NCBI RefSeq assembly: GCF_016808095.1
Contig: NC_068972.1
Span: 36,797,029 to 36,861,028, forward strand
Source: Vigna angularis
Taxonomy: Eukaryota > Streptophyta > Magnoliopsida > Fabales > Fabaceae
Length of the DNA: 64,000 bases
Direction of reading: 5' to 3'
The position numbers and the translations under genes were made by a program. Positions 15,135 through 27,700 of this stretch are shown here, piece by piece; positions within the stretch are counted from its first letter, which is position 1; each line of letters starts with the position of its first letter. The notes beneath the pieces are model-generated. The model was not told where the DNA came from. It saw nothing but the letters and a program-made list of their open reading frames with translations, and ran no database searches.

Positions 15135-16511
15135 GGTTTAATACCTATTTTGGTCCCTACTTTTATGGGTTTGGTTCAAAATGATCCTATCTTTCGAAAA
15201 AGTTCAATAAGACCCCGTAATTTGTTAAAAAATGTTCAGTCTGATCCTTTTCGCTCACACCGTTAAAAACCTAACGGTACAAATGCCACTGTGGCGCAAC
15301 CTTATTGAGTTGTCAAGTTTGATGAATACGTGGATGTTACATTGTGTAAATATTAAAAAACAATTAAAATGACACATCAGCTTCATCTTCCACCTTCACT
15401 GTGAATTTAGGTTTTTTCCCACGTGACATTAGAGGCCGTCATCTCCTTCTTCCTCCCCTTCTCCCTTTCCCTCTCCCTCTCCCTCTCCTCCCCACAATAA
15501 AAAGCAAGGGTTACATAATTGTCGCTTGCAAGTCCTACTAACATGGAATTAGCATGCAAGTCCTACTAACATGGAATTAAACTGTCGCTTGCTTTTTCTA
15601 CCTTTTTCTTGGTTTTAAGCTGTTACAGCTTTTTTGTTGAAGCTTGAATTTGTGAACAGGTAGCTTTGGCAAAACAGAGAGTTGATGAATATATTTACTC
15701 TTAGTTGATACAACAAACTGACACCCAATAGTCAGCATAAGTATTTTCCATATGATTTGGGTCCATTCAAATTGTAAAATTTTCCAATCAACAACAAACA
15801 GCTACTCCACTGTAATAATTAAGATCTTTCTGTAAAAGTTTTTAACCCCATTCTAAAGGTGTCATTTTATAGTTAATTGATAGTGTAAAATTGTTTAAGA
15901 AATTGCACTTATTACTGAGACATTAAAAGCATGATGAAAAATGTTAAGAAATCGAAACCTAGAAATCGAATCAGCGACGCATCTTCTTGGGCGAGGTTTC
16001 GGTTCAAATAAAGCTTATTCTCCATTTTCCAGCGAAGACTGAGTTTCTGGGATTTGGGATTCACAGAGTTTCTGAGTTTTTGGGATTTGGGGTTTCCAGA
16101 GTTTCTGTGCACAAAGAGATTAGGGCGTGTGAGAGTGAAAAGTAAGAGGGTTTTGCTCTGATATTTGTATCCCTCTTCATCGGAGTCGGAGTGGAAGTGG
16201 AGGTGGGAACCGACGGAATCAGAGTGGGAGGGAGAGGCGTTCTTGGGAAGCTGGTGGAGGAGGAAGCTGATGTGTCATTTTAATTTTTTTTAATATTTAC
16301 ACAGTGTAACGTCCACATATTCATCAAACTTGACAACTCAATAAGGTTCCGCCACGGTGGCATTTGCACCGTTAGGTTTTTAACGGTGTGAGCGAAAAGG
16401 ACCAGACTGAACATTTTTTAACAAATTACGGGGTCTTACTGAACTTTTTTGAAAGATAGAATCATTTTGAACCAAACCCATAAAAGTAGGAACCAAAATA
16501 GGTATTAAACC
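15135..16511. mobile_element. Mutator-like element, about 250-bp TIRs, 9-bp TSD
   Basis: The left end begins GGTTTAATACCTATTTTGG and the right end is its reverse complement. The inverted repeat runs about 250 bases, up to the TGACACATCAGCTTC block. The 9-mer TATTTTTTA occurs on both sides (15126-15134 and 16512-16520). The interior holds a small minus-strand frame at 15912-16112 with two near-copies of NPKSQKL; it resembles no family I know and may be a captured fragment. No transposase is seen, so the element is non-autonomous. Confidence 0.88.
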
Positions 16512-16520
16512 TATTTTTTA

Positions 16521-17577
16521 TTTTGAATTTCGGATTCTTCTATCTGCAATATAAAATTTATATTTCGGATGTATAATTCGAAATACATTTTTTATATTCT
16601 GGTTTATATAACTGGAATACAAAATTATATTTCAAATTTATATAATCTAAAATGTATTTTTTGTTTTATATTTCCGATTATATAACCTAAAATTTAAAAT
16701 TTGTATTTTAAATTATATAATTTAGAATATTTTTGAATTGTATACTCTAAAATTGAAATTTTGAAATATATGGAGGAGGTGCATGAAGAAGCACCCCTAT
16801 TAAAATTCATGAAGAAATCATGGAAATCCACCTAGTAAAAGCCTACTTTTAATTAAACAAAAAGAGTAAAAGCAACTTTACTAAATTTTATCTGCACGAT
16901 TTGCATTGTCTATCTTTTACTTCTTGGACATAAGATTGAAATACCCCAAAATGTTGTTCTGCAAATAAAGTTTTCTTTTTTCGGAAAGAGTTTGGGAAAA
17001 TCAATCTCCTGCTCTCGAACAAAATTTCATGTTCTAGTTATTATGAAAGTTCAATTTAAACCCTTTCATCACAGAATCAAAAAGAGAATACATAAAAAAC
17101 AAGGCTTACTTGAGATCTTCTTCTATGATTTAGCTTTTCTACAGCAAGACATTTATACAAAATAACATGTAACATAAAAAAAAAATTATATATAACTTGT
17201 GTTATATCTATGATAAACACCAAAGTATTATTAATAAAAATTATAAAATATAGTCAATTTTTTTTTTTGAATGTGCACATTTAGACTTTAAACAGAATTC
17301 CCATCAAAAGCATTGACTACAAATGAGCCTTTTGTTAAAGCTACCTGTTCAGATTATATGAATTATTCTTCTATTGATAAAAAAACATAACTTCAAACAA
17401 TTATGCGCATAAATAACCATTTATACAAAATAGTTCACAACTTCAGAAAGCAAATCCAGAGTGGAAGACTCAGTCTCAAACCGTTTTCACCCCCAAGCAA
17501 GCAGCATCAGTCTACAAGATTTTTCAATCAAAAGGAGCAGATTAATAAACAAAAGAAATGGTTCTACTCACACTTAG
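16521..17577. other. spacer downstream of the RING-H2 gene
   Basis: AT-rich, with several interspersed short words of the TATAATTCGAAAT type. No gene is seen. The last 200-300 bases probably contain the 3' UTR and poly(A) region of the leftward-transcribed RING-H2 gene. Confidence 0.45.
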
Positions 17578-18498
17578 TCATTCAAATGGCCACCCAGAAT
17601 ACCCTGAATGATGGCTATTCTCTGGGATGGTTGGTGCTTGTGTGCTGCTTCCGGTTGCTTCACCATTACTGCTGGAATGAGAAGAACGAAAAGGCCACAA
17701 AAAGGAAAACGGATTTCTCCTTCCCTGGCTCTCCCTACCACTACTACTTACCCTTCCACTTCTACTTCTACCATTTGTGCCTCGATTACTACTCAATCCT
17801 TGTGGTGGCAGTTCTTGGCGACAAACGGGGCAGGAGTTATGCTGGACCAACCATGGAACAATGCAATCTGAGTGATATAAATGGTTGCATGGCATTTGTC
17901 TTGCTTCAGACCCCAGCTCAAATTTATCTTTGCACACAGGACAATGTGAATCTGATCGAAGATGCCTCTGTGTGATCTTGATAGTAGGCATAGCATCAAT
18001 TGAGGATCTTGTTGCTGGTGCTGGACCTTGCCTGGTATTAGCTGAAAGCTGTTCAAAAAGTTCTTCAAGTCCAGGACCAACAAAATAATCACCTGTGTTA
18101 CCTCGTGTAAGACCAACTCCAGGAGCCCCGTTAAAGAGAGCTTCAAAGCCACCATGACCAGACAATCTGAAAGGTATTTGGCCACCAAAGATCAGCAGAG
18201 GAGCAAATCCTGCACTGTGTTCAGGATTTGAATCTGTTTGTGCCCTGATGTCACGACTTCTGCCCCTGTCTGCCATTTGATGCCTCATAAAGGCAGAGAA
18301 AGTTTCCATGAGTCCAACCCTTTGATCTCGTTCTTCATTGTTGTCCATTCCAAACAAATCAAAAGGATTAACATGCACCATATCATTAAGTTCATGAACA
18401 AATCCCTCGTTGCAGCTAGGACAAACCACATCTCGCCGTCCCAGCCGAACTGGCCTCCTGCAACTATAACACCAATGTGTGTTCCTACTATTTGACAT
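17578..18498 (-). CDS. RHC1A: RING-H2 E3 ubiquitin ligase, RHC1A-like
   Basis: 306 aa in one coding exon. The start at 18498 gives MSNSRNTHWCYSC, the usual start of this family. The open frame extends 11 codons upstream, but only from a non-ATG codon. An N-terminal zinc ribbon uses C10, C13, C26 and C29. The RING-H2 domain is complete: C186, C189, C204, H206, H209, C212, C223, C226. The region between is low-complexity and the tail is rich in Ser, Gly and Arg. Members transfer ubiquitin from an E2 to substrates; which substrates cannot be told from sequence. A leader intron is inferred at 18532-19292 (donor AAG/GTAAAAAC, acceptor GGGATTAG), with a CT-rich leader further up to about 19620. A frame of 190 codons on the other strand is an antisense shadow. 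The symbol follows the Arabidopsis counterpart as I recall it. Confidence 0.9.
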   Translation of the reverse strand: MSNSRNTHWCYSCRRPVRLGRRDVVCPSCNEGFVHELNDMVHVNPFDLFGMDNNEERDQRVGLMETFSAFMRHQMADRGRSRDIRAQTDSNPEHSAGFAPLLIFGGQIPFRLSGHGGFEALFNGAPGVGLTRGNTGDYFVGPGLEELFEQLSANTRQGPAPATRSSIDAMPTIKITQRHLRSDSHCPVCKDKFELGSEARQMPCNHLYHSDCIVPWLVQHNSCPVCRQELPPQGLSSNRGTNGRSRSGRVSSSGRESQGRRNPFSFLWPFRSSHSSSNGEATGSSTQAPTIPENSHHSGYSGWPFE

Positions 18499-18531
18499 CC
18501 TTTTGCTTACTTCCTTAATACTCTCAAACAA

Positions 18532-19292
18532 CTAATCCCAAGCCTACTTCCCCACAATACACTGTCTTCAACTGTCACAACAGCATGATAAATTATATAC
18601 TGCAAAATAATTTTGAAAACAGTCAAGGAACATTACATATCAAATCACTCAGATTATATATTAAACACCACCACAACCAACAAAAATCCTTATCCTACTA
18701 CTGGGTGAGGTTGGCTAATGAATCACACAATGCAGGTCTTGTCCGCTAAAACTTAGACACTAAATGCATCTGAACTAATTTTACGCTGCTCTCCAGAACA
18801 AACACTATTCTCGTATTAATCAATAGCAAACATTAATGCTGATATCAGAGCTATCTATCAAATTCGTCAATGATTTTTAATTCTCTAAAAGGCAAGGGGA
18901 TAGACATGTAATGGATTCACACATTTCACCCTAAACCTTCTACATCGTTCATTTCCACGATCATAAATAATCACCAAGCTACTCATTTTGACTTACCCAC
19001 CAAACGGGCACGAACATAAACACTTTAATCAGATTCAAAAGTGAAAAATTGGCACTTTCATTGAACTTACAATAGGAAAAGAAATGGGAAGCATGTGCAG
19101 TCATCAAACTAGACACGTCCTTCCTATGTTAAATTAAAAGTAAATCACCACACCCAGATAGAGGATTTTAATTGTAAAGAACTAAACATAACCCAAAAAC
19201 TCCGATTACGCAAAAAGCACATGCAGAGTGAGGAGAACGCGTTGATTGTAAGGAACAGCTAAGAAAAGTTCGTCAGATTCGATTGTTTTTAC
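18532..19292 (-). other. probable 5'-leader intron of the RING-H2 gene
   Basis: The minus strand shows a donor AAG/GTAAAAAC at 19293/19292 and an acceptor ending AG at 18533-18532. The upstream exon would be non-coding. It is predicted from splice motifs only. Confidence 0.45.
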
Positions 19293-19619
19293 CTTAAACG
19301 TGTCGAATGAGAAAAAAAAATAAAAAATAGGTGGAGAAGCAAATGCTGTTATGCAATGTTGAAATGTTGAAAAAGAAGTAGAGAAAGTGAGATATTAGGA
19401 ATGGTGGAAGAAATAAAAAAAAGGGAAGAAAACGACGGCGTACCAGAGGGGAATGTAGATGGAAAAGGTGGTGTTGCTAAGAGTGATGGAAAGGGCATTG
19501 GCGAGTGAGAACCCTAACCAGTGGATGATGGGATGGGGCAGGAAAGAGGATTATTGAGAAGGAACCGACATCTACAGCTGAGCTGGCATCGCATGCATCA
19601 TCATTTCCTCAACTCTTCT

Positions 19620-20242
19620 TCTACTACCACTGCACTACTCTGTTTCTTCTCTCTCTAATTTTCCCTTTCACATCCCAAATATCTTATACCTTTTTTTTTT
19701 GTGGTATTGTAAAACTTTTAAAATTGAATATTTAAGTTACTAAAATACTTTTTTCTATTATAATAATAAATATATTTTTATTATATATATTTTTAATCAC
19801 TAAATATTTTATCATCTTAACTATATTTATATTTTATAAAGATAAGTTATACACATCTTTAATTATATAGATGTTTAATAGTTTTTTCTTTCTCAATTTA
19901 ATAAAATAAAACATTATATATATATATATATATATATATTTATAAATTGTTAATGACTAAATATTTTATCACCTTAATTATTTTTATATGCTTTATAAGG
20001 ATAAGTTATAAAATATTTAATTATATACATATACATGTTTAATGATTTTTTTCTATTTTTTTCGATTTTTTAATTTTTATATCTCATTATAGTCATATTT
20101 TTGTTGAAAAAAAGAGTTAATGCAGTTTAGTGTTGAATTTGTTTAAAAAATGTAAATGATGCGTGATATTGAAAATATTCAAGATGTTATTTACATTATT
20201 ATGTTGTTACTTTCTGTGTCAACATCAATTTAAAGAAAAGAA
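19620..20242. other. upstream region of the RING-H2 gene
   Basis: A CT-rich stretch at 19600-19680 (minus-strand GA-rich) probably marks the leader or core promoter. Beyond it the sequence is AT-rich, with a short (TA)n tract near 19915-19940. No gene is seen. Confidence 0.4.
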
Positions 20243-20538
20243 GGGTTAAATATGCTTTTAGTCTCTAAACTATTGGTCGTTTTTGGTTTTCGTCCCCCTT
20301 TCAAACTAAGGTACAATTTGGTCCTCATTCTTTTCAAAACGTTCGTTTTAGTCCTCGAAAACTAAACACTGTTTAAAAATTTGGTCCTCATTTAGCAACA
20401 AATGGGGACTAAAACCAAAATTCCGAGGATTAAAACGAACGTTTCGAAAAGAATGAGGACCAAATTGTACCTTACTTTGAAAGAGTGACGAAAATCAGAA
20501 ACGACCAATAGTTTAGGGACTAAAAACATATTTAACCC
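20243..20538. mobile_element. foldback Mutator-like MITE, 296 bp, perfect 9-bp TSD
   Basis: Almost the whole element is two inverted arms: the left begins GGGTTAAATATG and the right ends CATATTTAACCC. The arms repeat the words TTTGGTCCTCATTC and CTATTGGTCGTTT in inverse order. The 9-mer AGAAAAGAA flanks both ends (20234-20242 and 20539-20547). There is no coding capacity, and a transcript could fold into one long hairpin. Confidence 0.9.
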
Positions 20539-20547
20539 AGAAAAGAA

Positions 20548-21170
20548 CAATTAATTCTTTTTAACAAAAGTTAAGATTATATTAAAAAGAAAAATAATTG
20601 AGAGATCGTATAATCGTATTGAATAATTTTGACAAAATAAAAAAAAAACTATTAAACCTTATATATACCAATATTCTTTAATAAGATGTATGTAATTATG
20701 AATTGTAATGATACGTAAATGTTGTAATTATTATTTAAGAATCAAGAGTAATGAAGAAAAGTTTCAATTCCTTTCTTGACATGGTATCTTAGATTAAACT
20801 TATTATTGTTTTCTTGGTTTGATTCATTATTTCTTTAATGTTTTCATTACAGACATCTAATAATGGTTGTATATAGGTTGGAACGGTCCAACAAATGATA
20901 CTTTCAATGCAATTTAATTTTTTTTATCATTAGCAAGAGTAAATTATTGAGTGATACACCAAAAATCATATGGCGTTCATTTTTATTTTTTTTTGTAAAT
21001 AAGGTTCCAACGTCAACCATCATGAATTGAACATAAGCACTAATATGATCTTTACCTTAAATATAAATATTAGTCTCATCTTTAACTAGTTATAATTATA
21101 TACAACTATTTTAAAAATATATATATCTTTGCACATGAAAGACAATACGTATATAAAATCTATTATAAAG
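20548..21170. other. AT-rich spacer
   Basis: No gene or structured repeat was recognised. Confidence 0.4.
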
Positions 21171-21179
21171 CAACGTAAG

Positions 21180-21570
21180 CAATAAAAAACTAATAAAATA
21201 TTGGGTGCCTTATATTTTGTAGGAAATAAAGAAATAACATGTTTTTCAACCTTTACAAATTGAATTTTCATGTTTGTTTAAGCTAATTTCAAAACTTTTA
21301 ATATAGGTTCCTCTTTTATGGGAGGATTTTTATTTTAGCTCCCATCATCTAGTTAACACGTGTGTTTTTCAACTTTTGTTAGCCATATAATTATTAATTA
21401 GGTAGTCCTTTCGAATAAAAAGGGAAAGAAATTAATAAAGACAAGGAGTCAACATAAATTTATTGCACCAAAATGGAAAATCAAAATTTATGTGAAAAAA
21501 AATATATCAAATATTTATGTATAGCATGTTACAAGAATTTTAAGCCATTCATCCTAAAGTCTAAAGTCTG
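21180..21570 (+). repeat. direct duplication, copy A
   Basis: Similar in order to 24080-24525: the blocks ACTAATAAAATATTG, AGGAAATAAAGAA, CTTTTAATATAGG, GATTTTTATTTTAG, GTCAACA, TATGTATAGCATG, TACAAGAATTTTAA and CATTCATCCTAAAG all recur at comparable spacing. The copies are diverged, so this is an old duplication. Confidence 0.75.
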
Positions 21571-21999
21571 ACATTTCATTCCTTTGATTTAAATATTTTA
21601 TATAACAACTAAGTTCTTACTATACAACGATGTGTGAAGCATCTACTCCAAATATTTTCCTTTAGGGAAAATTGAAATTCTCATCTCATTCTATAAATAC
21701 CCTTTTATTAAAATTCTATAACACAAAAATTCTTACAAAATATAAATCTTTTACGAAAGGTTCTTCTTGTACAACAATGTCAAATGAACTCTTTTTTAGT
21801 GGTGTTGAGAGTAGAAGTTAAAGCCTAAGAATGGAGAGTTATCGTGGCTTGAAGGTCCCAATAGAATAAAATCAAGGGAGTAAATTTTGTTTGTAATTGA
21901 AAACTTAATTATTGAAAACTTAATTTTTTAAAACTTTTCACGATTACAAATATTAGAGTTATTGCAACATATTCATATAATTTTTAATTTGCAATGAGA

Positions 22000-24000
22000 T
22001 TAAGAATAGAAAAATTTGCATAATGATTTTTATATTGATTCAGATAAAAACAAATCTTACATAAAGTTGATTTCACCTTAACTAAGATAATCATTTATCA
22101 TTATCTTTAACTTAACATTACAACCACTAATCACAAGTGAAACATGCAAAATCAGAGTCAAGATAAACAAACACACATTCTCTGAAATACCATAGAGAAT
22201 GATAAACCACCTCTCTTGAAATGGATGACACACCTTCCTTAAAATATCACAAGGAATGAATCGGCACCTCTCTACAAATATTACAAAGATGAAAGTAGAA
22301 CAGACAAAAAGATACAACCACCTCACTTAACACATAAGGAATGAAAACACACACCTCCCTTGAATAACTTACAAGAGATGAAAGAACATTTTCCTTAACT
22401 AACATTTAAAGGATGAAACCAAGCTTTGAGTCACAACAGCAACACCACCTTATCACAAAAATATGACTTGGAAGTGTTTTTAAAAACCAAATCATAGAAA
22501 ACAAAATTCAAAGCTTAAAAATGTGTTCAAATGTGTTTGTAATGTTGTAAAAGTGTTTGTATATGTTCGATATCCTTCTAAAGTGCTCGTACAAGAGCCT
22601 ATAATCACCCTTTTATAGAAAAACCAAGTTATAGTCATTATAGAAAAAATTTCCCACTTACAACGTTCGAAAATAACTAGATATTTTCAAATTAAAAGTG
22701 AAATGATCAATTGTAACTTTATTCAATCGATTGAACAATCAATTGTATCATTTAGTTCTTCAAAAAAATTGAAATATTAATGCTTTCTAGTTTTGAAATC
22801 AATTTTATTCTTTTGTAGAGGTCCAAAAAATATGTTCTAGTATTCAAATTAAATATATTTGATTCTAGTTTCAAAGAAAAAAAAAGAATTAACTCATTTA
22901 GAGTTTTGTGGAAAACGTTATGGCCAAAATACTAAGCAAATTTCAGAGATGTTAACTTAAAACAATCAATTATGCAATTGATTATAGTTGCTCAAAAAGG
23001 CATTGCAATCAATTATTTTTCATACAATCGGTTGTAGTGCCAAATTTTTGAAAGACAACTACAAATTACATGAAAACACATGAAAAGTGGGAGGGGGGAG
23101 GGGGTTGGTTTAAATAGTATTTTAAATTTTTTTTCTAGAATAGTGTTTATATTACTTTGTAGGGGTTAGACAATTTGCAAGAGTAGTTAAACACCTATGT
23201 TTAAAGAAAGCGTTGAATGAAAAACTTGTTCAAACATAAAGACGAAAACACACACTTTGATTTTATATTGGTTTGCTCCAAACTGAGTTATGTTCAATTC
23301 TTCCTTAAAATCCTTTAAGGGGTTCCACTAAAAACGAGTTTAACCACTCCTAATTTACAAACTAACCAAATTGGTTAGTCGAGTTCCACCACTCCTAATA
23401 TTAACATTAGACCAACTGTCTATAATGTTTAACTCTATTGAGTTAAATTTTACAAGTGTTTGATTTCACTTATGAATCTAAGACAACAAAGTGTTTTCAA
23501 AATCTTACAAGACAGAAGATTACTCTAGTAGAGAGGATATGAAATCAATACAATGAACTTTTGAAAACTTATAAAAAGATCTTTTCAAAGATAAATCTTA
23601 AGAGCTAAAGAAAGAAAGCAGAGGGTGTATAACAATAAATTTGATCGCAAAAGTTTTTCTCCTTTTTTTGTGCAAACTTCTTTACATAGACTTCTTAAAA
23701 AACATATGTTATTCAGAGTTTTTGAATTTTTTCTAGAGATGTAGCATTTAAGGTAAAATTAGACGCTATTTTGTGTCTTGGTAGAACAATTGTACTAAGC
23801 GTACAAAAAGAGCATGGCATGCAAAAAAGCATGTGAGATATTTGTTGAATATGCTCCTATCTCTTTGTAATTTTTTTTATAAAATTGATAATTTACACAC
23901 AAAAAGAGAGCATAGCACAACATGCAAAATAGTACTTATACGTACATGCATTTAAATGTTAATCAACCTAAACGTTTAAACGTTTTTGTGTCATCTAAGA
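22000..24000. repeat. retrotransposon-derived sequence (probable LTR remnants)
   Basis: Stretches built on the words ATCAATTGT and CAATTGATT (22700-23040), a G-rich block at 23085-23105 (GGGAGGGGGGAGGGGG), and a segment around 23250-23420 with TTGGTTAGTCGAGTTCCACC. These resemble LTR and untranslated regions of legume Copia elements as I recall them. No coding domain survives and the boundaries are unclear. Confidence 0.4.
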
Positions 24001-24079
24001 GCCTAAAGAGTATAGTATAACACTTATAACATATTATCTTAAACGATTACACATTATTTCATTTTAGACGTTATGTTAA

Positions 24080-24525
24080 ACTAATAAAATATTGCTTTCT
24101 CAATCTTATTGGAGATCTTATATTTGGTAAGAAATAAAGAACTAACTAATCTAGACGATCAAAAATGCTTTCTCAATCTTTACAAAATATACATTTGTTT
24201 TCATATTGGCACCCTGAACACATTCATATTTGTTTGAGCTTATTTTTAAACTTTTAATATAGGGTTATCTTATATTGGAAGATTTTTATTTTAGTTCCTA
24301 TCACATAGATAACATATGGTGTGTTTTTCTACATTTGTTGGCCATATCACCATTTAGGTAGCCCTTAGGGATAAAATAAATAAATGAAATTAATAAAGAT
24401 ACAACTAGTCAACAGAAATTTATTCGACCAAATTAGAAAATGAAATTTTACGATGACAAAAAGATATAAAAATATTATGTATAGCATGCTACAAGAATTT
24501 TAAATCATTCATCCTAAAGCATGAC
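24080..24525 (+). repeat. direct duplication, copy B
   Basis: Partner of 21180-21570 in the same orientation. It ends about 200 bases beyond the stop codon of the kinase-PP2C gene and may include part of its 3' flank. Confidence 0.75.
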
Positions 24526-24720
24526 TCAAAGAGATCTAATCATTATCCAATCAGAGTTCTAAACATAACCATACTCAAAAGCAAGATAGTTCTAAATCAT
24601 CATCCAAAATGATGGAGGTGAAGGAAGAACATATACACGTATTTATTAGTTCAATAAATGAATACACAAGCACATACCATTTGTGACAAGTTTTAAAAGA
24701 GCATTCAAAATGAAGGTATG

Positions 24721-27700
24721 CTAGTAAATTCTCTCTGCAGTGGACACAGGACGTAAGAAAACAACTATAACTGTTATGTTATCTTTGCTGCCACGTTCTA
24801 CTGCTTCAGTAGCCAACCTCTTAGAACACATTCCAGGCTCTTTAACAGTATCTTTTATGATATTTATGACCTCTGTACTGCTTATCACATCCCACAGGCC
24901 ATCACTAGCCATGACCTGAATCAAAAAATTATTACTAGTTGAATCGTGAATGCAGAAATTGTTTCAATTCAAAAGAGTATCATAAACGCCAGGGTAATAT
25001 GAGAGTGATGCATGCAACAAGTGTATAGAAAGCTTTCAAGCCTTGCCCTTAAGTTAGATTTAACAAAAAGAATCGTCACTTAACAATGCCCTTAAACCTT
25101 TGGCCGTAAGTGCATCTTCTTTTTCAAGATACTTCAAATCCTTTTGATAAATATAATCGATAAGATTACCAATGCAATTATCATTTGTTAATTATCTACC
25201 AACTTGTTTTTTGACATACTTCAAGCTCAACATATTTAAGGATTCCATCCACATCATCGACTTCATGCAAATAACATATGTAGCGTACAGATCTTTACCA
25301 GAAACTCGTCATCTGGGCACAAGGTATTTTCAGTTATCTCAGGTTCTGCAGTGACAGCAGGCTTCAGATCATCATCACCAATAGAACGTGTAACCTGTGT
25401 GAAAAACAAGTCGATTTTACTCGTAACAACATATAGTAAAACCTCAAGTTGGCATCAATATCCTTGTTAGTTATTTTGTTAACACAAGATCAATTATGTG
25501 GCAGAAGTTAAAGCAGGGAAAAAAGATAGCAAAAAGGACGGACATCATTGAACTAATTAGTGTCATTATGCACCAATCAGACCAGCAACGACAAATATAA
25601 ATGATATGCACCATAGCAGTCAATTCAAACAAACCTGAAGTGCAGGAAGACCAACCCTCCAAGTGTCAACTTGCCAATGTACATGGCCACCTTGACGAAT
25701 AACACGTTCTCTCTCTTGAGGACAGCTTGCGACGTGATCCTATTAAATGTTAAGTTCTGATCAATCTAAATGGAAATATATGATGGAATAGGTTCAAGAA
25801 ACTTTTATAGAAAGAAGGGTGGGTCTATTCATTAAGCTTTTATCTAACATGAGTGCTTAAGATATAAATTTCATGACACTTACTGGAATAAGCACAAAAG
25901 ATACGCTTTACCAAGAAACTTAATGAATTGTATTAAAAAGAGATTATAGGAGCATAAGCCAGATTCTATATGCTCATCAAACACCCTCTATGCACTAGCT
26001 ATAACAACAGTAATTTTTAGCTCACCTTACTTAAGGAAATTGGATTACCAGTACGACATATGATTGCTCTGCAATCACCAACGTTAGCAACAAATAACTT
26101 GTTTCTGACTATAAGAGCAGTAATGGCTGTACACCCAGGATGCCAATCCTTCTGGATACATCTGTTAGATTTGCGATAAGAATCAAGCTCTTTTCTGAAG
26201 GCAGCATCTGTCCTAATGAATGCTTCCATTAGTGCATTAGCAGGACTGTGTTGACATATTAAAAGAATTAAAGTGTCAAAACAATAAGACAAAGGGGAAT
26301 GGGAAACAGGTCATCTAGAATGAAACATACCTGCCCATAAAACCTGAAGTCTGCAAAACAGCTGGTACAGCTCTAGAAGAAAACTCAGCAGCAGCTGCAC
26401 CTGCATAAGTAACAATCTTCTTAAGCAATAATATTACCATGAATGGTCATTAATGTCATCTTTGAGTTCAACATGTGTATCAAAGTACGTGATAAAAAAT
26501 TAGCATAGCACAAGTATAGCATAAAGAATGTCTCATCATAAATGGGATAAATAATAAGTTATTTTCAAGCTCTAGTAGTAATTATAATTTACTTTCTCTT
26601 AAATTAGCATCAAACAAAATGAAGATATTTGATAAATCACTAATACAATATACATACCCCTATGGCCATCAAAGATGCCAAAAGCATAGACATCCTTCTC
26701 ATCACAAATACGGGGCAGAATGAAATGTGTATCCTCCATAGTTTCCCTTCTTCCACAGGTAGCATAAGATCCCCAAGACAGTATTGGGTGGTATACAGAA
26801 GGCTTGTCATAAAACTCACACCCAGTTATCAAACCAGAATTATTTGCACTAGTGGCAGTCAAAAGTTCACCGCGTGTGGACCAACTAAAACTCTCTTGAT
26901 AAGCCTGAAGGTGTTCAGTGTTGTCCACAGGTTGATCAACATGCAAGTTAACAGGCCTGACATAAATATCTTCTTCCTTTTTTAATTTGCAGTGCTCCAA
27001 AATCAAATCAAGTTCCTTGACTATTTCATCAAAAGTGGGTCTGTTATTAGGATTTCCATCCCAGCATTTGTTTATCATTGATAATAATCTGGATGGTATA
27101 CCCAAGTCCTCAGTAGCAAGTGCGGGTCGTAATCCATGAGAAACAACAGCTGCTGTTAGTTGCTGTTCGGTATAGTTCATCTCAAGCACTGTGTGAGCCT
27201 GTCATCATTAAACATTAATGTATATTATTATCATGCATTTGAAGAAGAAAAGTTAATATTAGCTAAGTAATTTTTCCCAAAGGTTAAAATATCAAAACCT
27301 GCAAAGCTTCAACAAAATAATTACTAAGACTAGAAGTCCATTTTAACAGTTTCCCTGTTACAAAGAAAACTCTCTTAACAACTATATGATATTGATTATC
27401 TTATGTGACATAATTGTCAATTATTTTAGAAATTAGATTTTGTGCCTAACTCAATATCATAAAACTAGCTTGGTACGATGAGATTAACACTAACTTATAT
27501 ATTATAATTTAACCATATCTCTAGTCAACATAGGATTTTTAACATAGACCCTCCAAGGACATTGAACATGGGACTAGAAGGAGGCATGATAGACCCAACA
27601 AACCCGGTTAGGGTAAACTCTTATATCATCTTATAAAGTAAATTTTAGGCTTAATTACTCACTTGGTTCCACTTTGGTTGGAAAGTTTCAAGTTGGTCCC

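Noticed and set aside
17403..17975. 190-codon plus-strand reading frame
   Set aside because: It is the antisense shadow of the RING-H2 coding exon; its own sequence resembles no family.
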